Assembly: GCF_015234305.1 (NCBI RefSeq)
Contig: NZ_JADGMI010000008.1
Location: 62,001 to 126,000 of the forward strand
Reading direction: 5' to 3'
Source: Superficieibacter sp. 1612_C1
Lineage (GTDB): Bacteria; Pseudomonadota; Gammaproteobacteria; Enterobacterales; Enterobacteriaceae
Length of the DNA: 64,000 nt
In this document: positions 8,588-16,545 of the stretch, in pieces
How the letters are laid out: every line of letters starts with the position of its first letter
Numbering within the stretch: the stretch's first letter is position 1
Program-made: the position numbers and the translations under genes
Notes under the pieces: model-generated
Database searches by the model: none
What the model was told of the DNA's origin: nothing
The model's input: the letters and a program-made list of their open reading frames with translations, nothing else

Positions 8588-9418
8588 TTAAGCGTACAAT
8601 TCTAATGCGCTTGCCATCGGGGTAACGCCAAAGCGTTTGCCAAGGGCAATCAACTCTTCACGGGTGATAGTCTGTTTCATGCCGCCCATGGAGATCACTT
8701 TCACCAGCACTTCTGCGGATTTTTCAGCGGTATCGATCAGGCCGAAGGTTTCATCCAGCGTCGGGCCGCTGCCGAACACGCCGTGGAAAGGCCACAGCAC
8801 CAGCGAATGCTGCTGCATATCCCGCGCCGTCGCCTGGCCGATCTCATCAGTGCCCGGTACCATCCACGGCAGAATGCCGACGCCGTCCGGGAAGACCACC
8901 AGACATTCGGTGCTGCCTTCCCACAGCTTGCGGGTGATCAGCGCGCTGTCATTTTCCAGCACATAGGTGAGGGCGATCAGGTTGGTGGCATGGCAGTGCA
9001 TGATCACCCGGTCTTTACCGTTGGTTGCCTTGATGCGCTCGCAGTGAGAAAGGAAGTGCGCCGGTAATTCTGAGGTTGGCACCGCGTCGTCGGTGAGTCC
9101 CCAGAGAATGTGGTAACCCGCGCCGTCGCTGTCCACTTTTACCACGCCGAGGCTGGCGGCTGGATCGAGCTGAACGTTGCGGAAGAATTTGCCGGAGCCG
9201 GTCACGATAAAGGCGGTATTGGCGAGCAGTGGCATCGGCTGGCTCAGCGCGATGTAGCGCGGCTGCGTGTGGAAATCTGCCTGGTAAGGCGCAACGTCGG
9301 CCTCATCCAGACGCAGTGTCAGGTTGCCGCCGTTGCGCTCGTCCCAGCCTTTCAGCCAGGCATCGGAGGTGGCTTTGATCATGCCCTGGACGAACCAGGA
9401 ATGGGTAATGGTCTGCAT
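8588..9418 (-). CDS. rhaD: rhamnulose-1-phosphate aldolase RhaD
   Basis: A 276-residue class II aldolase that splits L-rhamnulose 1-phosphate into dihydroxyacetone phosphate and L-lactaldehyde in the cytoplasm. Seen are [13 protein letters not shown] near the N-terminus, TGSGKFFRN, the zinc-binding [11 protein letters not shown] with its two histidines, the conserved acid stretch [17 protein letters not shown] and a further zinc His in LWPFHGVFG. It is almost identical in layout to the 274-residue E. coli enzyme. The ATG at 9418 gives [16 protein letters not shown]; an upstream in-frame GTG at 9427 is too close to the AAGGAA site. It follows rhaA after a stretch of REP repeats. Confidence 0.96.
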   Translation of the reverse strand: MQTITHSWFVQGMIKATSDAWLKGWDERNGGNLTLRLDEADVAPYQADFHTQPRYIALSQPMPLLANTAFIVTGSGKFFRNVQLDPAASLGVVKVDSDGAGYHILWGLTDDAVPTSELPAHFLSHCERIKATNGKDRVIMHCHATNLIALTYVLENDSALITRKLWEGSTECLVVFPDGVGILPWMVPGTDEIGQATARDMQQHSLVLWPFHGVFGSGPTLDETFGLIDTAEKSAEVLVKVISMGGMKQTITREELIALGKRFGVTPMASALELYA

Positions 9419-9489
9419 CGTCTTCACTTTCCTTCAAAATGCCAGGTTGCGTTTTGCTTGCCGGGCATGGGTTATCTGTTGAGCTTTCC

Positions 9490-9640
9490 TGCCCGGTGGC
9501 GCTTTGCTTACCGGGCCTACGGGGTGTTGAGCTGTCATGCCCGGTGGCGCTTCGCTTACCGGGCCTACGGTTTGCCTGGTCGCCAGTCCATAACGTCGGG
9601 CGAATTTGTAGGCCGGATAAGCGCAGCGCCATCCGGCATG
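9490..9640. repeat. BIME with three REP units inside the rha operon
   Basis: Three REP palindromes lie at about 9490-9522, 9538-9570 and 9608-9640. The first two are direct near-copies and the third is inverted. They fill the rhaD-rhaA gap within the transcribed unit, where such elements tune the stability of the upstream rhaBA message. Confidence 0.88.
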
Positions 9641-9643
9641 GGT

Positions 9644-10903
9644 TCATCCGCGCTGGCTTAGGATCTCTTTCTCGTACCCGCGCACGTTATCCAGCCACTG
9701 ACTGCCGGCTGGCGTATCGTGACGCTGGCAATACATCTCCCACACCGCCTGCCACGGCAGGGATTTTTGTTCTTCCAGCAGCGCCAGACGCGCGGTGTAA
9801 TCGCCCGCCTCTTCAAGCTGACGCAACTGATCGGTCGGCTCCAGCAGGGCGCGCAGCAGGGCTTTTTTCATATTGCGGGTACCGATCACCCACGCGGCGA
9901 TGCGGTTGATCGACGCATCAAAGAAGTCGAGACCGATATGCACGCGGTCAAACAGGTCATGACGAATAATTTCGCTGGCGATGGCCTGGGTTTCGTCATC
10001 CAGCAACACCACATGGTCGCTATCCCAGCGGACCGGGCGGCTGACGTGCAGCAGCAGGCGTGGAACATAAAGCATGGCGGCGGAGATTTTGTCGGAGATC
10101 ACTTCCGTCGGATGGAAGTGACCAGCGTCCAGACATAGCGCGGTCTGACGGCTGGTGGCGTACCCCATATAAAACTCGTTGGAACCGACGGTATAGCTTT
10201 CCGCGCCGATACCGAACAGCTTGCTCTCCACGGCATCAATATGATGCGCCGGGTCCAGCTTCTCGCTGATCACCTCATCCAGCGCTTCCAGCAGGCGCTG
10301 ACGCGGGGCGAGGCGGTCGACGGTGACGTCTTTCATCCCGTCCGGAACCCAGATGTTCATCACTGACGGCGTGCCGAGTTGCTCGCCAAAGTATGCGGAG
10401 ACGCGGCGGCTGGCCTTACAGTGATCGATCCAGAACTGGCGAATCTCAGGATTAGCATGCGAAAGCGTAAAGCCATCGGCGCTCAGCGGATGGGAGAAGC
10501 AGGATGGGTTAAAATCCAGGCCCAGCTTGTTGGCTTTAGCCCACTCCACCCAATTTTTAAAATGTTCCGGCTTGATCTGGTCACGCGCGACCGGCGTTTC
10601 AGCTTCATGATAAATCGCATGCAGATTAAGACGCTTCGGTCCGGGGATCAGGCTAAACGCCAGTTCCAGATCGGCACGCAGTTCGGCGGCATTACGCGCT
10701 TTGCCCGGATAATTCCCCGTGGCCTGAATACCGCCGGTCAGGCTGCCTTCCGGATTTTCAAACCCGGCAACGTCATCGCCCTGCCAGCAGTGCATGGAAA
10801 CGGGCAGGCGATCGAGCTGGCGCAGGGCCTCCTCGACATTGATACCTACAGCGGCGAACCGCTGTTTCGCGAGTTCCCAGGCGTGTTCTAGTGGAGTGGT
10901 CAT
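9644..10903 (-). CDS. rhaA: L-rhamnose isomerase RhaA
   Basis: A 419-residue aldose-ketose isomerase, equal in length to E. coli RhaA, which converts L-rhamnose to L-rhamnulose in the cytoplasm using Mn. Conserved stretches include [53 protein letters not shown], the metal-binding [12 protein letters not shown] and [11 protein letters not shown]. The ATG at 10903 follows AAAGGAGC by seven bases; the in-frame TTG two codons earlier lies too close to that site. It overlaps the rhaB stop by four bases, so RhaA translation is coupled to RhaB. Confidence 0.97.
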   Translation of the reverse strand: MTTPLEHAWELAKQRFAAVGINVEEALRQLDRLPVSMHCWQGDDVAGFENPEGSLTGGIQATGNYPGKARNAAELRADLELAFSLIPGPKRLNLHAIYHEAETPVARDQIKPEHFKNWVEWAKANKLGLDFNPSCFSHPLSADGFTLSHANPEIRQFWIDHCKASRRVSAYFGEQLGTPSVMNIWVPDGMKDVTVDRLAPRQRLLEALDEVISEKLDPAHHIDAVESKLFGIGAESYTVGSNEFYMGYATSRQTALCLDAGHFHPTEVISDKISAAMLYVPRLLLHVSRPVRWDSDHVVLLDDETQAIASEIIRHDLFDRVHIGLDFFDASINRIAAWVIGTRNMKKALLRALLEPTDQLRQLEEAGDYTARLALLEEQKSLPWQAVWEMYCQRHDTPAGSQWLDNVRGYEKEILSQRG

Positions 10904-12369
10904 GCGCAAAGCTCCTTTGTCTGTCGTGTTGACTGAGATTGCGCGACGTAGCGAGCGATCTCATTATCAGGATGAGGGGTGAAAGTGGTCAGGTCGTGGT
11001 TAGCAACCACCACCTTGCGAAAATCAGTAACGTCGCTCAGTTCATCCAGCGTCATAAGCTGGACGCCAATATTGCCGAGCGTGGAGGCTTCAATCGGTCC
11101 GGCGATCACCGTAATGCCGCAGGCGTCGGCGCAAAGCTGATTGAGCAACTGGTTCTGGCAGCCGCCGCCGACAATATGCAGCTGGCTGAACGGCTTGCCG
11201 CGCAGAGCGGCCAGCTCGCCCAGCACGTCGGCATACAGGATCGCGAGGCTGTCGAAAATGCAGCGTGCCAGTTCGGCATCGCTGGTCGGCTCTGGTTGAC
11301 CGGCCTCACGGCAGGCGGCCTGGATCTCCGCGCTCATGTTGCCCGGATTAATAAAACGATCGTCATTGGGATTGATGACAAAGCGGCAGGCGGGCAGCGC
11401 TTCGGTACGGGCAATCAGGCCCGGCAGATCGGTAACCTGTTGTTCAGCCAGCACCCGCTGGAGCAGCCACAGGCCCATGATATTTTTCAGCACCCGATAA
11501 CGCCCTTCCGCGCCGCCTTCGTTGGTGATATTGGCAGCCAGCGCCTTGTCGCTGGTATACGGCGTTTTGCTTTCAAAGCCCATCAGCGACCAGGTGCCGG
11601 AGGAGATCCACGCCGCGTCTTTCCCTTCCAGCGGAACGGCAATCACCGCGCTGGCGGTATCGTGACTGGCGACTGCCACCACCGGAATGGCATTACCCTG
11701 TGGACAGGTCCAGTGACCGATCACATTGCCGGGATGCGTGGGTTTGCCGAACCACGCGGCGTCCACTCCCGTCCAGTCCAGCAGCGTTTCATCCCAGCTA
11801 TCGGTATTGATATTGACCAGTTGAGTAGTGGTGGCGTTGGTATATTCCCAGTTCATCTGCCCGGTAAGACGGTAGCTGAAGTAATCAGGAATGAGCAGCG
11901 CATGAGCAACCTCTCGCGCCACCTCGGGTTGCTGTTGGACCAGCGCGTGAAGCTGATAAAGCGTATTAAACGGCAGGAACTGAATGCCGCTGCGGCGGTA
12001 AATTTCCGCCTTGCCGAGTTGATTAAGCGCCTGCGCCATCACGCCGTCGGTACGATCGTCACGGTAGGCGATGGGCAGACCGACGCGTTCGCCCTGGCGG
12101 TTCAGCAGTACGTAATCCACCCCCCAGGTATCCACGCCGATGCTGTCAATAACGATGCCCGCCTCGCACACGTTCTCCAGACCACGGCGGATCTCCGCCT
12201 CCAGGCTGTCGATATCCCAGCAGTCATAACCGTCCACTTTTTGCAGACGATTGACGAAGCGGTGCATTTCACGCAGCGTGAGGGTGCGTTGTTCGCGGTC
12301 ATAGCGTGCAAGCATTACACGCCCGCTGGATGCGCCTAAATCGACAGCGACGCAATGGCGAAAAGTCAT
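10900..12369 (-). CDS. rhaB: rhamnulokinase RhaB
   Basis: A 489-residue sugar kinase of the FGGY family, identical in length to E. coli RhaB. It phosphorylates L-rhamnulose at C1. The N-terminal phosphate loop [12 protein letters not shown], the central [14 protein letters not shown] with its catalytic Asp, [11 protein letters not shown] and the C-terminal [15 protein letters not shown] adenine-binding stretch are all present. The ATG at 12369 gives [12 protein letters not shown]; the frame remains open ten codons further upstream into the promoter region. It is the first gene of the rhaBAD operon and is divergent from rhaS. Confidence 0.97.
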   Translation of the reverse strand: MTFRHCVAVDLGASSGRVMLARYDREQRTLTLREMHRFVNRLQKVDGYDCWDIDSLEAEIRRGLENVCEAGIVIDSIGVDTWGVDYVLLNRQGERVGLPIAYRDDRTDGVMAQALNQLGKAEIYRRSGIQFLPFNTLYQLHALVQQQPEVAREVAHALLIPDYFSYRLTGQMNWEYTNATTTQLVNINTDSWDETLLDWTGVDAAWFGKPTHPGNVIGHWTCPQGNAIPVVAVASHDTASAVIAVPLEGKDAAWISSGTWSLMGFESKTPYTSDKALAANITNEGGAEGRYRVLKNIMGLWLLQRVLAEQQVTDLPGLIARTEALPACRFVINPNDDRFINPGNMSAEIQAACREAGQPEPTSDAELARCIFDSLAILYADVLGELAALRGKPFSQLHIVGGGCQNQLLNQLCADACGITVIAGPIEASTLGNIGVQLMTLDELSDVTDFRKVVVANHDLTTFTPHPDNEIARYVAQSQSTRQTKELCA

Positions 12370-12658
12370 GATAGGGTCCTTCTGAGAGTCAATGCCCACA
12401 GTCTAAAAAAGGACGCCTGGTTCTACCTTCTTGTTACTGACAGGGGAAATTGGCCGCTGGCAAGAAAGCAAAGATGAACGTGAGGAAGCTCACATTTTGC
12501 TGCGAAAGGGGGATGTGACCGCCGCCGCATTTCTGATGCTTTCCGTCCATTTCTTGAAAAATCGGCAGTGTTTGCACGCTTTATCGTCAAAATTTCAAGA
12601 TGAGAATGCGGGGCCTTAATTACTATCATGAGAATTCTTCTCACTGGTGGCGACTCTT
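12370..12658. promoter_or_regulatory. rhaB-rhaS divergent control region
   Basis: This 289-base gap matches the E. coli rhaBAD/rhaSR control region in layout. Next to rhaB is a segment whose reverse strand reads like the RhaS site (GGCCAATTTCCCCTGTCAGT, around 12430-12455). A CRP site, CGTGA-GGAAGC-TCACA, is at 12479-12494. Nearer rhaS, TCTTGAAA at about 12553 and TTTCAAGA at about 12595 form an inverted pair like the RhaR site. Binding roles are taken from E. coli. Confidence 0.8.
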
Positions 12659-13495
12659 ATGACCGTACTTCACAGCGTGGATTTCTTTCCTTCGGGTAAT
12701 TCGCCAGTGGCGATCGAGCCGCGTCTTCCGCAGTCGGCCTTCCCGGAGCATCATCATGACTTTCATGAAATAGTGATTGTCGAACATGGTACTGGCATTC
12801 ATGTTTTTAACGGCCAGCCCTATACCATCAGCGGCGGGACGATCTGTTTTGTCCGCGATCATGACCGTCATCTGTATGAGCACACTGACAATCTGTGCCT
12901 GACTAACGTGCTATACCGCTCCCCGGATGCTTTTCAGTTTTTAAGCGGACTGAATTTGCTGCTGCCGCAGGAGCAGAACGGTCAATACCCTTCACACTGG
13001 CGCGTTAATCAGGCGGTGCTGACGCAGGTGCGGCAGCTTGTCAGCCAGCTTGAACCGAAAGACGACGCGGCGGATGCGCCGGAACGGGCAAACCGCGAAC
13101 TGCTGTTTATGCAACTGCTGGTGCTGCTGCGTAAAAGCAGCCTGGCGGAAGGGGCGGAGGATAATGACGCTCGTCTCAACCAGCTGATCGCCTGGCTTGA
13201 CGATCATTTTGCCGACGAGGTGTGCTGGGACGATCTGGCAGATCATTTTTCGTTGTCGCTGCGGACATTGCATCGTCAGCTCAAGCAATCCACCGGCCTG
13301 ACCCCACAACGTTACCTGAACCGGCTGCGTTTGATTAAAGCGCGCCATCTGCTGCGCCACAGTGACGAAAGCGTGACGGATATCGCTTATCGCTGCGGAT
13401 TCGGCGACAGTAACCACTTTTCGACCCTGTTTCGCCGCGAGTTTTCCTGGTCCCCGCGCGATATTCGTCAGGGACGCGACGAAATTCTTCAGTAA
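12659..13495 (+). CDS. rhaS: rhaBAD/rhaT activator RhaS (AraC family)
   Basis: A 278-residue AraC-family activator, the same length as E. coli RhaS. It binds L-rhamnose and turns on rhaBAD and rhaT. The N-terminal cupin carries [18 protein letters not shown] and the C-terminal 100 residues hold the two helix-turn-helix motifs ([17 protein letters not shown] and [18 protein letters not shown]). ATG 12659 gives [10 protein letters not shown] as in E. coli; an in-frame GTG twelve bases upstream is a poorer choice. It is followed by rhaR after 75 bases. Confidence 0.96.
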   Translation: MTVLHSVDFFPSGNSPVAIEPRLPQSAFPEHHHDFHEIVIVEHGTGIHVFNGQPYTISGGTICFVRDHDRHLYEHTDNLCLTNVLYRSPDAFQFLSGLNLLLPQEQNGQYPSHWRVNQAVLTQVRQLVSQLEPKDDAADAPERANRELLFMQLLVLLRKSSLAEGAEDNDARLNQLIAWLDDHFADEVCWDDLADHFSLSLRTLHRQLKQSTGLTPQRYLNRLRLIKARHLLRHSDESVTDIAYRCGFGDSNHFSTLFRREFSWSPRDIRQGRDEILQ

Positions 13496-13570
13496 CGCGA
13501 AGAGAATCAACGTTTTTGATCGACCGTCAGAAGATAATAGCCGGTCATTCGTCGTTGAGGTGATCCTGCT

Positions 13571-14443
13571 GTGGGCCAGTTAATTCTTCGTAAAGCCGAC
13601 TTTTTCACCAGCGTCGGTCAGGCAGTCGCCGTTGCGGATCGCTATCCGCAAAACGTCTTTGCTGAACATACTCACGAGTTTTGCGAACTGGTGCTGGTAT
13701 GGCGTGGCAATGGCCTGCACGTCCTCAATGACCGCCCGTACCGCATCACGCGCGGCGACCTGTTTTATATCCGCGCCGAAGACAAACACTCCTATGCTTC
13801 GGTCAACGACCTGGTATTACAAAATATTATCTATTGCCCTGACCGCCTGAAACTTAATTTCGACTGGGACGCGCATATTCCCGGCTTTAGCGGGCCTGAA
13901 AGGCGGGCGCACTGGCGGCTTGGCAGCACTGGAATGAGTCAGGCACGGCAGGTAATCGCGCAGCTCGAACACGAAAGCGCCCATCCTGATGTGCAGGTCA
14001 ATGACATGGCCGAACTGCTCTTTGCACAACTGGTGGTGACCCTGAAAAGACACCGCTATACCACCGATAATTTGTCGGCAACGTCGCGCGAGCCGCTGCT
14101 GGATAAGCTGATCACCGCCCTGGCAGGAAGTCTGGACACGCCTTTCGTACTCGAAACCTTTTGCGAACAGGAGCAGTGCAGCGAGCGCCCCCTGCGCCAG
14201 CAGTTTCGCAGCCAGACGGGGATGACCATCAGCCAGTATCTGCGCCAGCTGCGGATTTGCCACGCGCAATATCTCTTGCAGCACACTGAAATATTGATTG
14301 GCGACATCGCCATGCAGTGCGGCTTTGAAGACAGTAATTATTTTTCCGTGGTATTTAACCGTGAAATAGGCATGACGCCGGGACAGTGGCGTCATCGCAG
14401 CCGTGACGGAACCGCCTCTAATATAAATATGATGAATGATTAA
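13571..14443 (+). CDS. rhaR: rhaSR activator RhaR (AraC family)
   Basis: A 290-residue AraC-family activator that responds to L-rhamnose and drives rhaSR. It shows the same cupin signature as RhaS ([22 protein letters not shown]) and C-terminal helix-turn-helix motifs ([15 protein letters not shown] and [18 protein letters not shown]). The start is a GTG at 13571, preceded by GAGGTGA, as in E. coli, where RhaR also begins close to this position. The C-terminus runs about eight residues beyond E. coli RhaR. rhaT does not follow directly; an eight-kilobase sugar operon intervenes. Confidence 0.95.
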   Translation: MGQLILRKADFFTSVGQAVAVADRYPQNVFAEHTHEFCELVLVWRGNGLHVLNDRPYRITRGDLFYIRAEDKHSYASVNDLVLQNIIYCPDRLKLNFDWDAHIPGFSGPERRAHWRLGSTGMSQARQVIAQLEHESAHPDVQVNDMAELLFAQLVVTLKRHRYTTDNLSATSREPLLDKLITALAGSLDTPFVLETFCEQEQCSERPLRQQFRSQTGMTISQYLRQLRICHAQYLLQHTEILIGDIAMQCGFEDSNYFSVVFNREIGMTPGQWRHRSRDGTASNINMMND

Positions 14444-14490
14444 CGGTAAATAACGACCGCAGTACCGCGCTAAAAATTAAAATAAATCTC

Positions 14491-14534
14491 TGTGCTATAA
14501 ATCACATTTGTTGGCGAAAATTCTGTTTTATAAT
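14491..14534 (+). promoter_or_regulatory. CRP-dependent promoter of the mannoside PTS operon
   Basis: A CRP site TGTGC-TATAAA-TCACA at 14491-14506 matches the consensus in nine of ten half-site positions. A perfect TATAAT -10 box lies at 14529-14534. A start near 14541 would put the CRP site centre at about -42, the class II arrangement. There is no good -35 box, as expected for class II promoters. Confidence 0.75.
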
Positions 14535-14558
14535 AGCGCATTCACTCATGGAGGTAGA

Positions 14559-15011
14559 ATGTTAGCCATTATCATTTTGCTGTTTATATCCGCCGCTGCT
14601 TTTTTGTTATCGCGAGATAACAAAAGTAACGTCGCGCTTGATGATATTTGTTGGCTAAATTCACCTGACGATCTTTCTGACGTTGACCTGTTTTCTGCCG
14701 ACTGTCCGCATTATCAAATGTCGCAGGAGTGGTCCCGTTTATGGGATTGTACCGGGCAGGCATTACGCGCCCGTTTCCACCGGCGCAAACAACGTCTTGC
14801 GGCGATTTCGCCGTCACCTTGCCAGCGCGTGTTATGTTGCCGTAAACGCGATGAACTGCGTTTTAGTTTCCGTATATCCAGCCTGCGCCAGCTAATCGCT
14901 TGCCGCCATGCCAGCGGTGCCGATTGCCATCACGCAGGCCAACCTGATTTCATCCACAAAGCACAATGCGCGTTTTCGCCATTGTGCTTTTTTTTGTCTG
15001 AACAAACCTGA
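14559..15011 (+). CDS. unknown 150-residue ORF leading the mannoside PTS operon
   Basis: This is the first open frame after the CRP promoter. ATG 14559 follows GGAGG by four bases, so translation starts efficiently. Residues 2-18 (LAIIILLFISAAAFLLS) form one membrane helix or an uncleaved signal. Residues 19-70 look like ordinary protein. From about residue 70 the sequence is rich in Arg, Cys and His, and the last 17 residues are encoded by the hairpin of an intrinsic terminator (14958-14995). That is unusual for a real C-terminus. It may be a functional small membrane protein, a frameshifted gene, or a leader peptide. I do not recognise a family. Confidence 0.4.
   Translation: MLAIIILLFISAAAFLLSRDNKSNVALDDICWLNSPDDLSDVDLFSADCPHYQMSQEWSRLWDCTGQALRARFHRRKQRLAAISPSPCQRVLCCRKRDELRFSFRISSLRQLIACRHASGADCHHAGQPDFIHKAQCAFSPLCFFLSEQT
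14958..14995 (+). terminator. intrinsic terminator inside the operon leader
   Basis: AAAGCACAATGCGCG and the matching CGCCATTGTGCTTT form a long stem with a short TTTT loop, followed by an unbroken T run. It ends 25 bases before the EIIB start, downstream of the CRP promoter. No promoter was recognised between it and EIIB, so it should limit read-through into the PTS genes. Confidence 0.85.
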
Positions 15012-15019
15012 GAGGCTGA

Positions 15020-15337
15020 ATGATGTTTATTGTTTGTGTTGCTGCATGTCCGACCGGCGTTGCCCATACCTATATGGCAGCGGAAGCGCTTGAAATGACG
15101 GGGAAAAAACGGGGTCATGAGGTCAAAGTTGAAACCCAGGGCTGCATGGGCGCGGAGAATGAGATCCTTGACGAGGATCTGGCGCGGGCCGACGCGGTGA
15201 TTATTGCCGCCGATGTCGCCATCAACGGCAAAGAACGTTTTGCAGGACTGGTTAAGCTGGAGTGCAGCGTCTCCGATCCGATTAAATTCGGGGATGCCGT
15301 TTTTGAAGCCGTTGAACAGGAGGTTGCGCATGGCTAA
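15020..15337 (+). CDS. fructose-type PTS EIIB (FrwB-like)
   Basis: A 105-residue cytoplasmic phosphocarrier domain of the fructose/mannitol PTS family. The phospho-accepting Cys lies in the signature VCVAACPTGVAHTYMAAEAL, followed by KVETQGCMGAEN and ADAVIIAADVAI, as in FrwB and the IIB domains of FruA and MngA. It takes phosphate from an EIIA-Fru domain, here probably the C-terminus of the fusion protein at 19148-21619, and gives it to the sugar bound by EIIC. Two tandem ATG codons (15020, 15023) follow AGAGG; either could be used. It overlaps EIIC by eight bases. Confidence 0.93.
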   Translation: MMFIVCVAACPTGVAHTYMAAEALEMTGKKRGHEVKVETQGCMGAENEILDEDLARADAVIIAADVAINGKERFAGLVKLECSVSDPIKFGDAVFEAVEQEVAHG

Positions 15338-16448
15338 GTTTCAGGGAGGAGGCGGCAAGCCTTCAGTGGGCGCGGAAGTGAAAAACGCCATTATGACCGG
15401 CGTGTCGTGGATGTTGCCCTTTGTGATTGCCGGCGCGGTCATTATGGGGATCGCGCGTATTGGCGCGTCGATGTACGGCATTGATAATATCTGGGATGCC
15501 AGCCATGAGCAGGCGGCCAGCCTGGTTGTGCAGGTGCTGCACCGCTTCGACGGCTTCGGCGGACTGGCCCTGTCGCTGATGCTGCCGGTGGTGGCGGGTT
15601 ATATCAGTTTTGCCCTCGCCAATAAGCCGGGTATCGCGCCGGGGATGGTGGGGGGATTACTGGCGAGCAGTCTGGGAACCGGCTTTCTGGGGGCGCTGGC
15701 CGCCGGTTTCGTCGCCGGGTATATCGTCCGGGCGCTCATCAAATACATCAAATTACCGAAAGCTCTGGCCTCTGCCGGGCCGATTTTTATCCTGCCGGTC
15801 GGTGGGACGCTGCTGACGTGCATTGTGATGGCGTTTGTTATTGGCACGCCGCTGGCGGCGCTTAATCACGGTATGGAGCACTGGCTGCTGTCGATGTCCG
15901 GTACCAATAAAGTGCTGCTGGCGGCGGTGATTGGCGGCATGGTGGGCTTTGACCTTGGCGGACCCGTGAATAAAGCGGCGGTCACCACGGCAATGGCGCT
16001 ACTGGCTTCCGGGATTTACGATCCTAATACTGCTGCGCAGGTCGCCATCATCGTACCGCCTATCGGTCTGGGCGTTGCCACGCTACTGTGGGCAAAACGC
16101 TTCCCGGAATCGCTGCGTGAAGCGGGCAAGGCGTCCACGCTGATGGGGCTGATTGGCGTCTCGGAAGGGGCCATTCCGTTTGCGCTGTCCAATCCTAAAA
16201 TCATCGTGGTTAACATGATCGGCTCTGCGGTCGGCGCGGCGATGGCGGTGGGAATGGGTGCGGTGAACCAGGCTCCCATTTCCGGGTTTTACGGCTGGCT
16301 GGCGGTAGAACAGTGGCCGATATATGTTCTCTCCATCGCCTGTGGCTCCGCGATTATCGCCTGTGGATCGCTGCTGGTATTTCGCAATGTACCGGGCGAA
16401 GCCATTAAAAAAGAAATGGCGGCACCAAAATTTAAAGCCAGTCGTTAA
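15330..16448 (+). CDS. fructose-type PTS EIIC (FrwC-like)
   Basis: A 372-residue membrane permease domain of the fructose PTS family. It begins MAKFQGGGGKPSVGAEVKNA, then MTGVSWMLPFVIAGAVIMG, a family hallmark. It continues with PGIAPGMVGGLLA, GFLGALAAGFVAGYIV, GMVGFDLGGPVNKAA and GVSEGAIPFA, all typical of FrwC, FryC and FruA IIC regions. About nine membrane segments are visible. AGGAGG is six bases before the ATG, within the EIIB gene. With EIIB it forms a split EIIBC that would import and phosphorylate a sugar, presumably the glycoside cleaved by the GH38 enzyme encoded next. Confidence 0.93.
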   Translation: MAKFQGGGGKPSVGAEVKNAIMTGVSWMLPFVIAGAVIMGIARIGASMYGIDNIWDASHEQAASLVVQVLHRFDGFGGLALSLMLPVVAGYISFALANKPGIAPGMVGGLLASSLGTGFLGALAAGFVAGYIVRALIKYIKLPKALASAGPIFILPVGGTLLTCIVMAFVIGTPLAALNHGMEHWLLSMSGTNKVLLAAVIGGMVGFDLGGPVNKAAVTTAMALLASGIYDPNTAAQVAIIVPPIGLGVATLLWAKRFPESLREAGKASTLMGLIGVSEGAIPFALSNPKIIVVNMIGSAVGAAMAVGMGAVNQAPISGFYGWLAVEQWPIYVLSIACGSAIIACGSLLVFRNVPGEAIKKEMAAPKFKASR

Positions 16449-16493
16449 TATAAAGAGATATTAACGGCGGTTCGCCACTAATCATGAAAATTA

Positions 16494-16509
16494 ACGGATA
16501 GCTATCCGT
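16494..16509. promoter_or_regulatory. perfect 16-base palindrome before the GH38 gene
   Basis: ACGGATAGCTATCCGT is a perfect inverted repeat 36 bases before the GH38 start, in the only sizeable gap (97 bases) among the first PTS genes. It could be an operator or an mRNA hairpin. There is no loop, so a protein-binding site is slightly favoured. Confidence 0.45.
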
Positions 16510-16545
16510 GGTATTTTCTCGCCCCTAAAAAAGGCAGGAATAAAG

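Noticed and set aside
10939-12339. 466-codon open frame on the plus strand
   Set aside because: It lies wholly antisense to rhaB, which has complete motifs and codon pattern; the translation is rich in His, Arg and Gln with no domain, a common shadow in high-GC genes.
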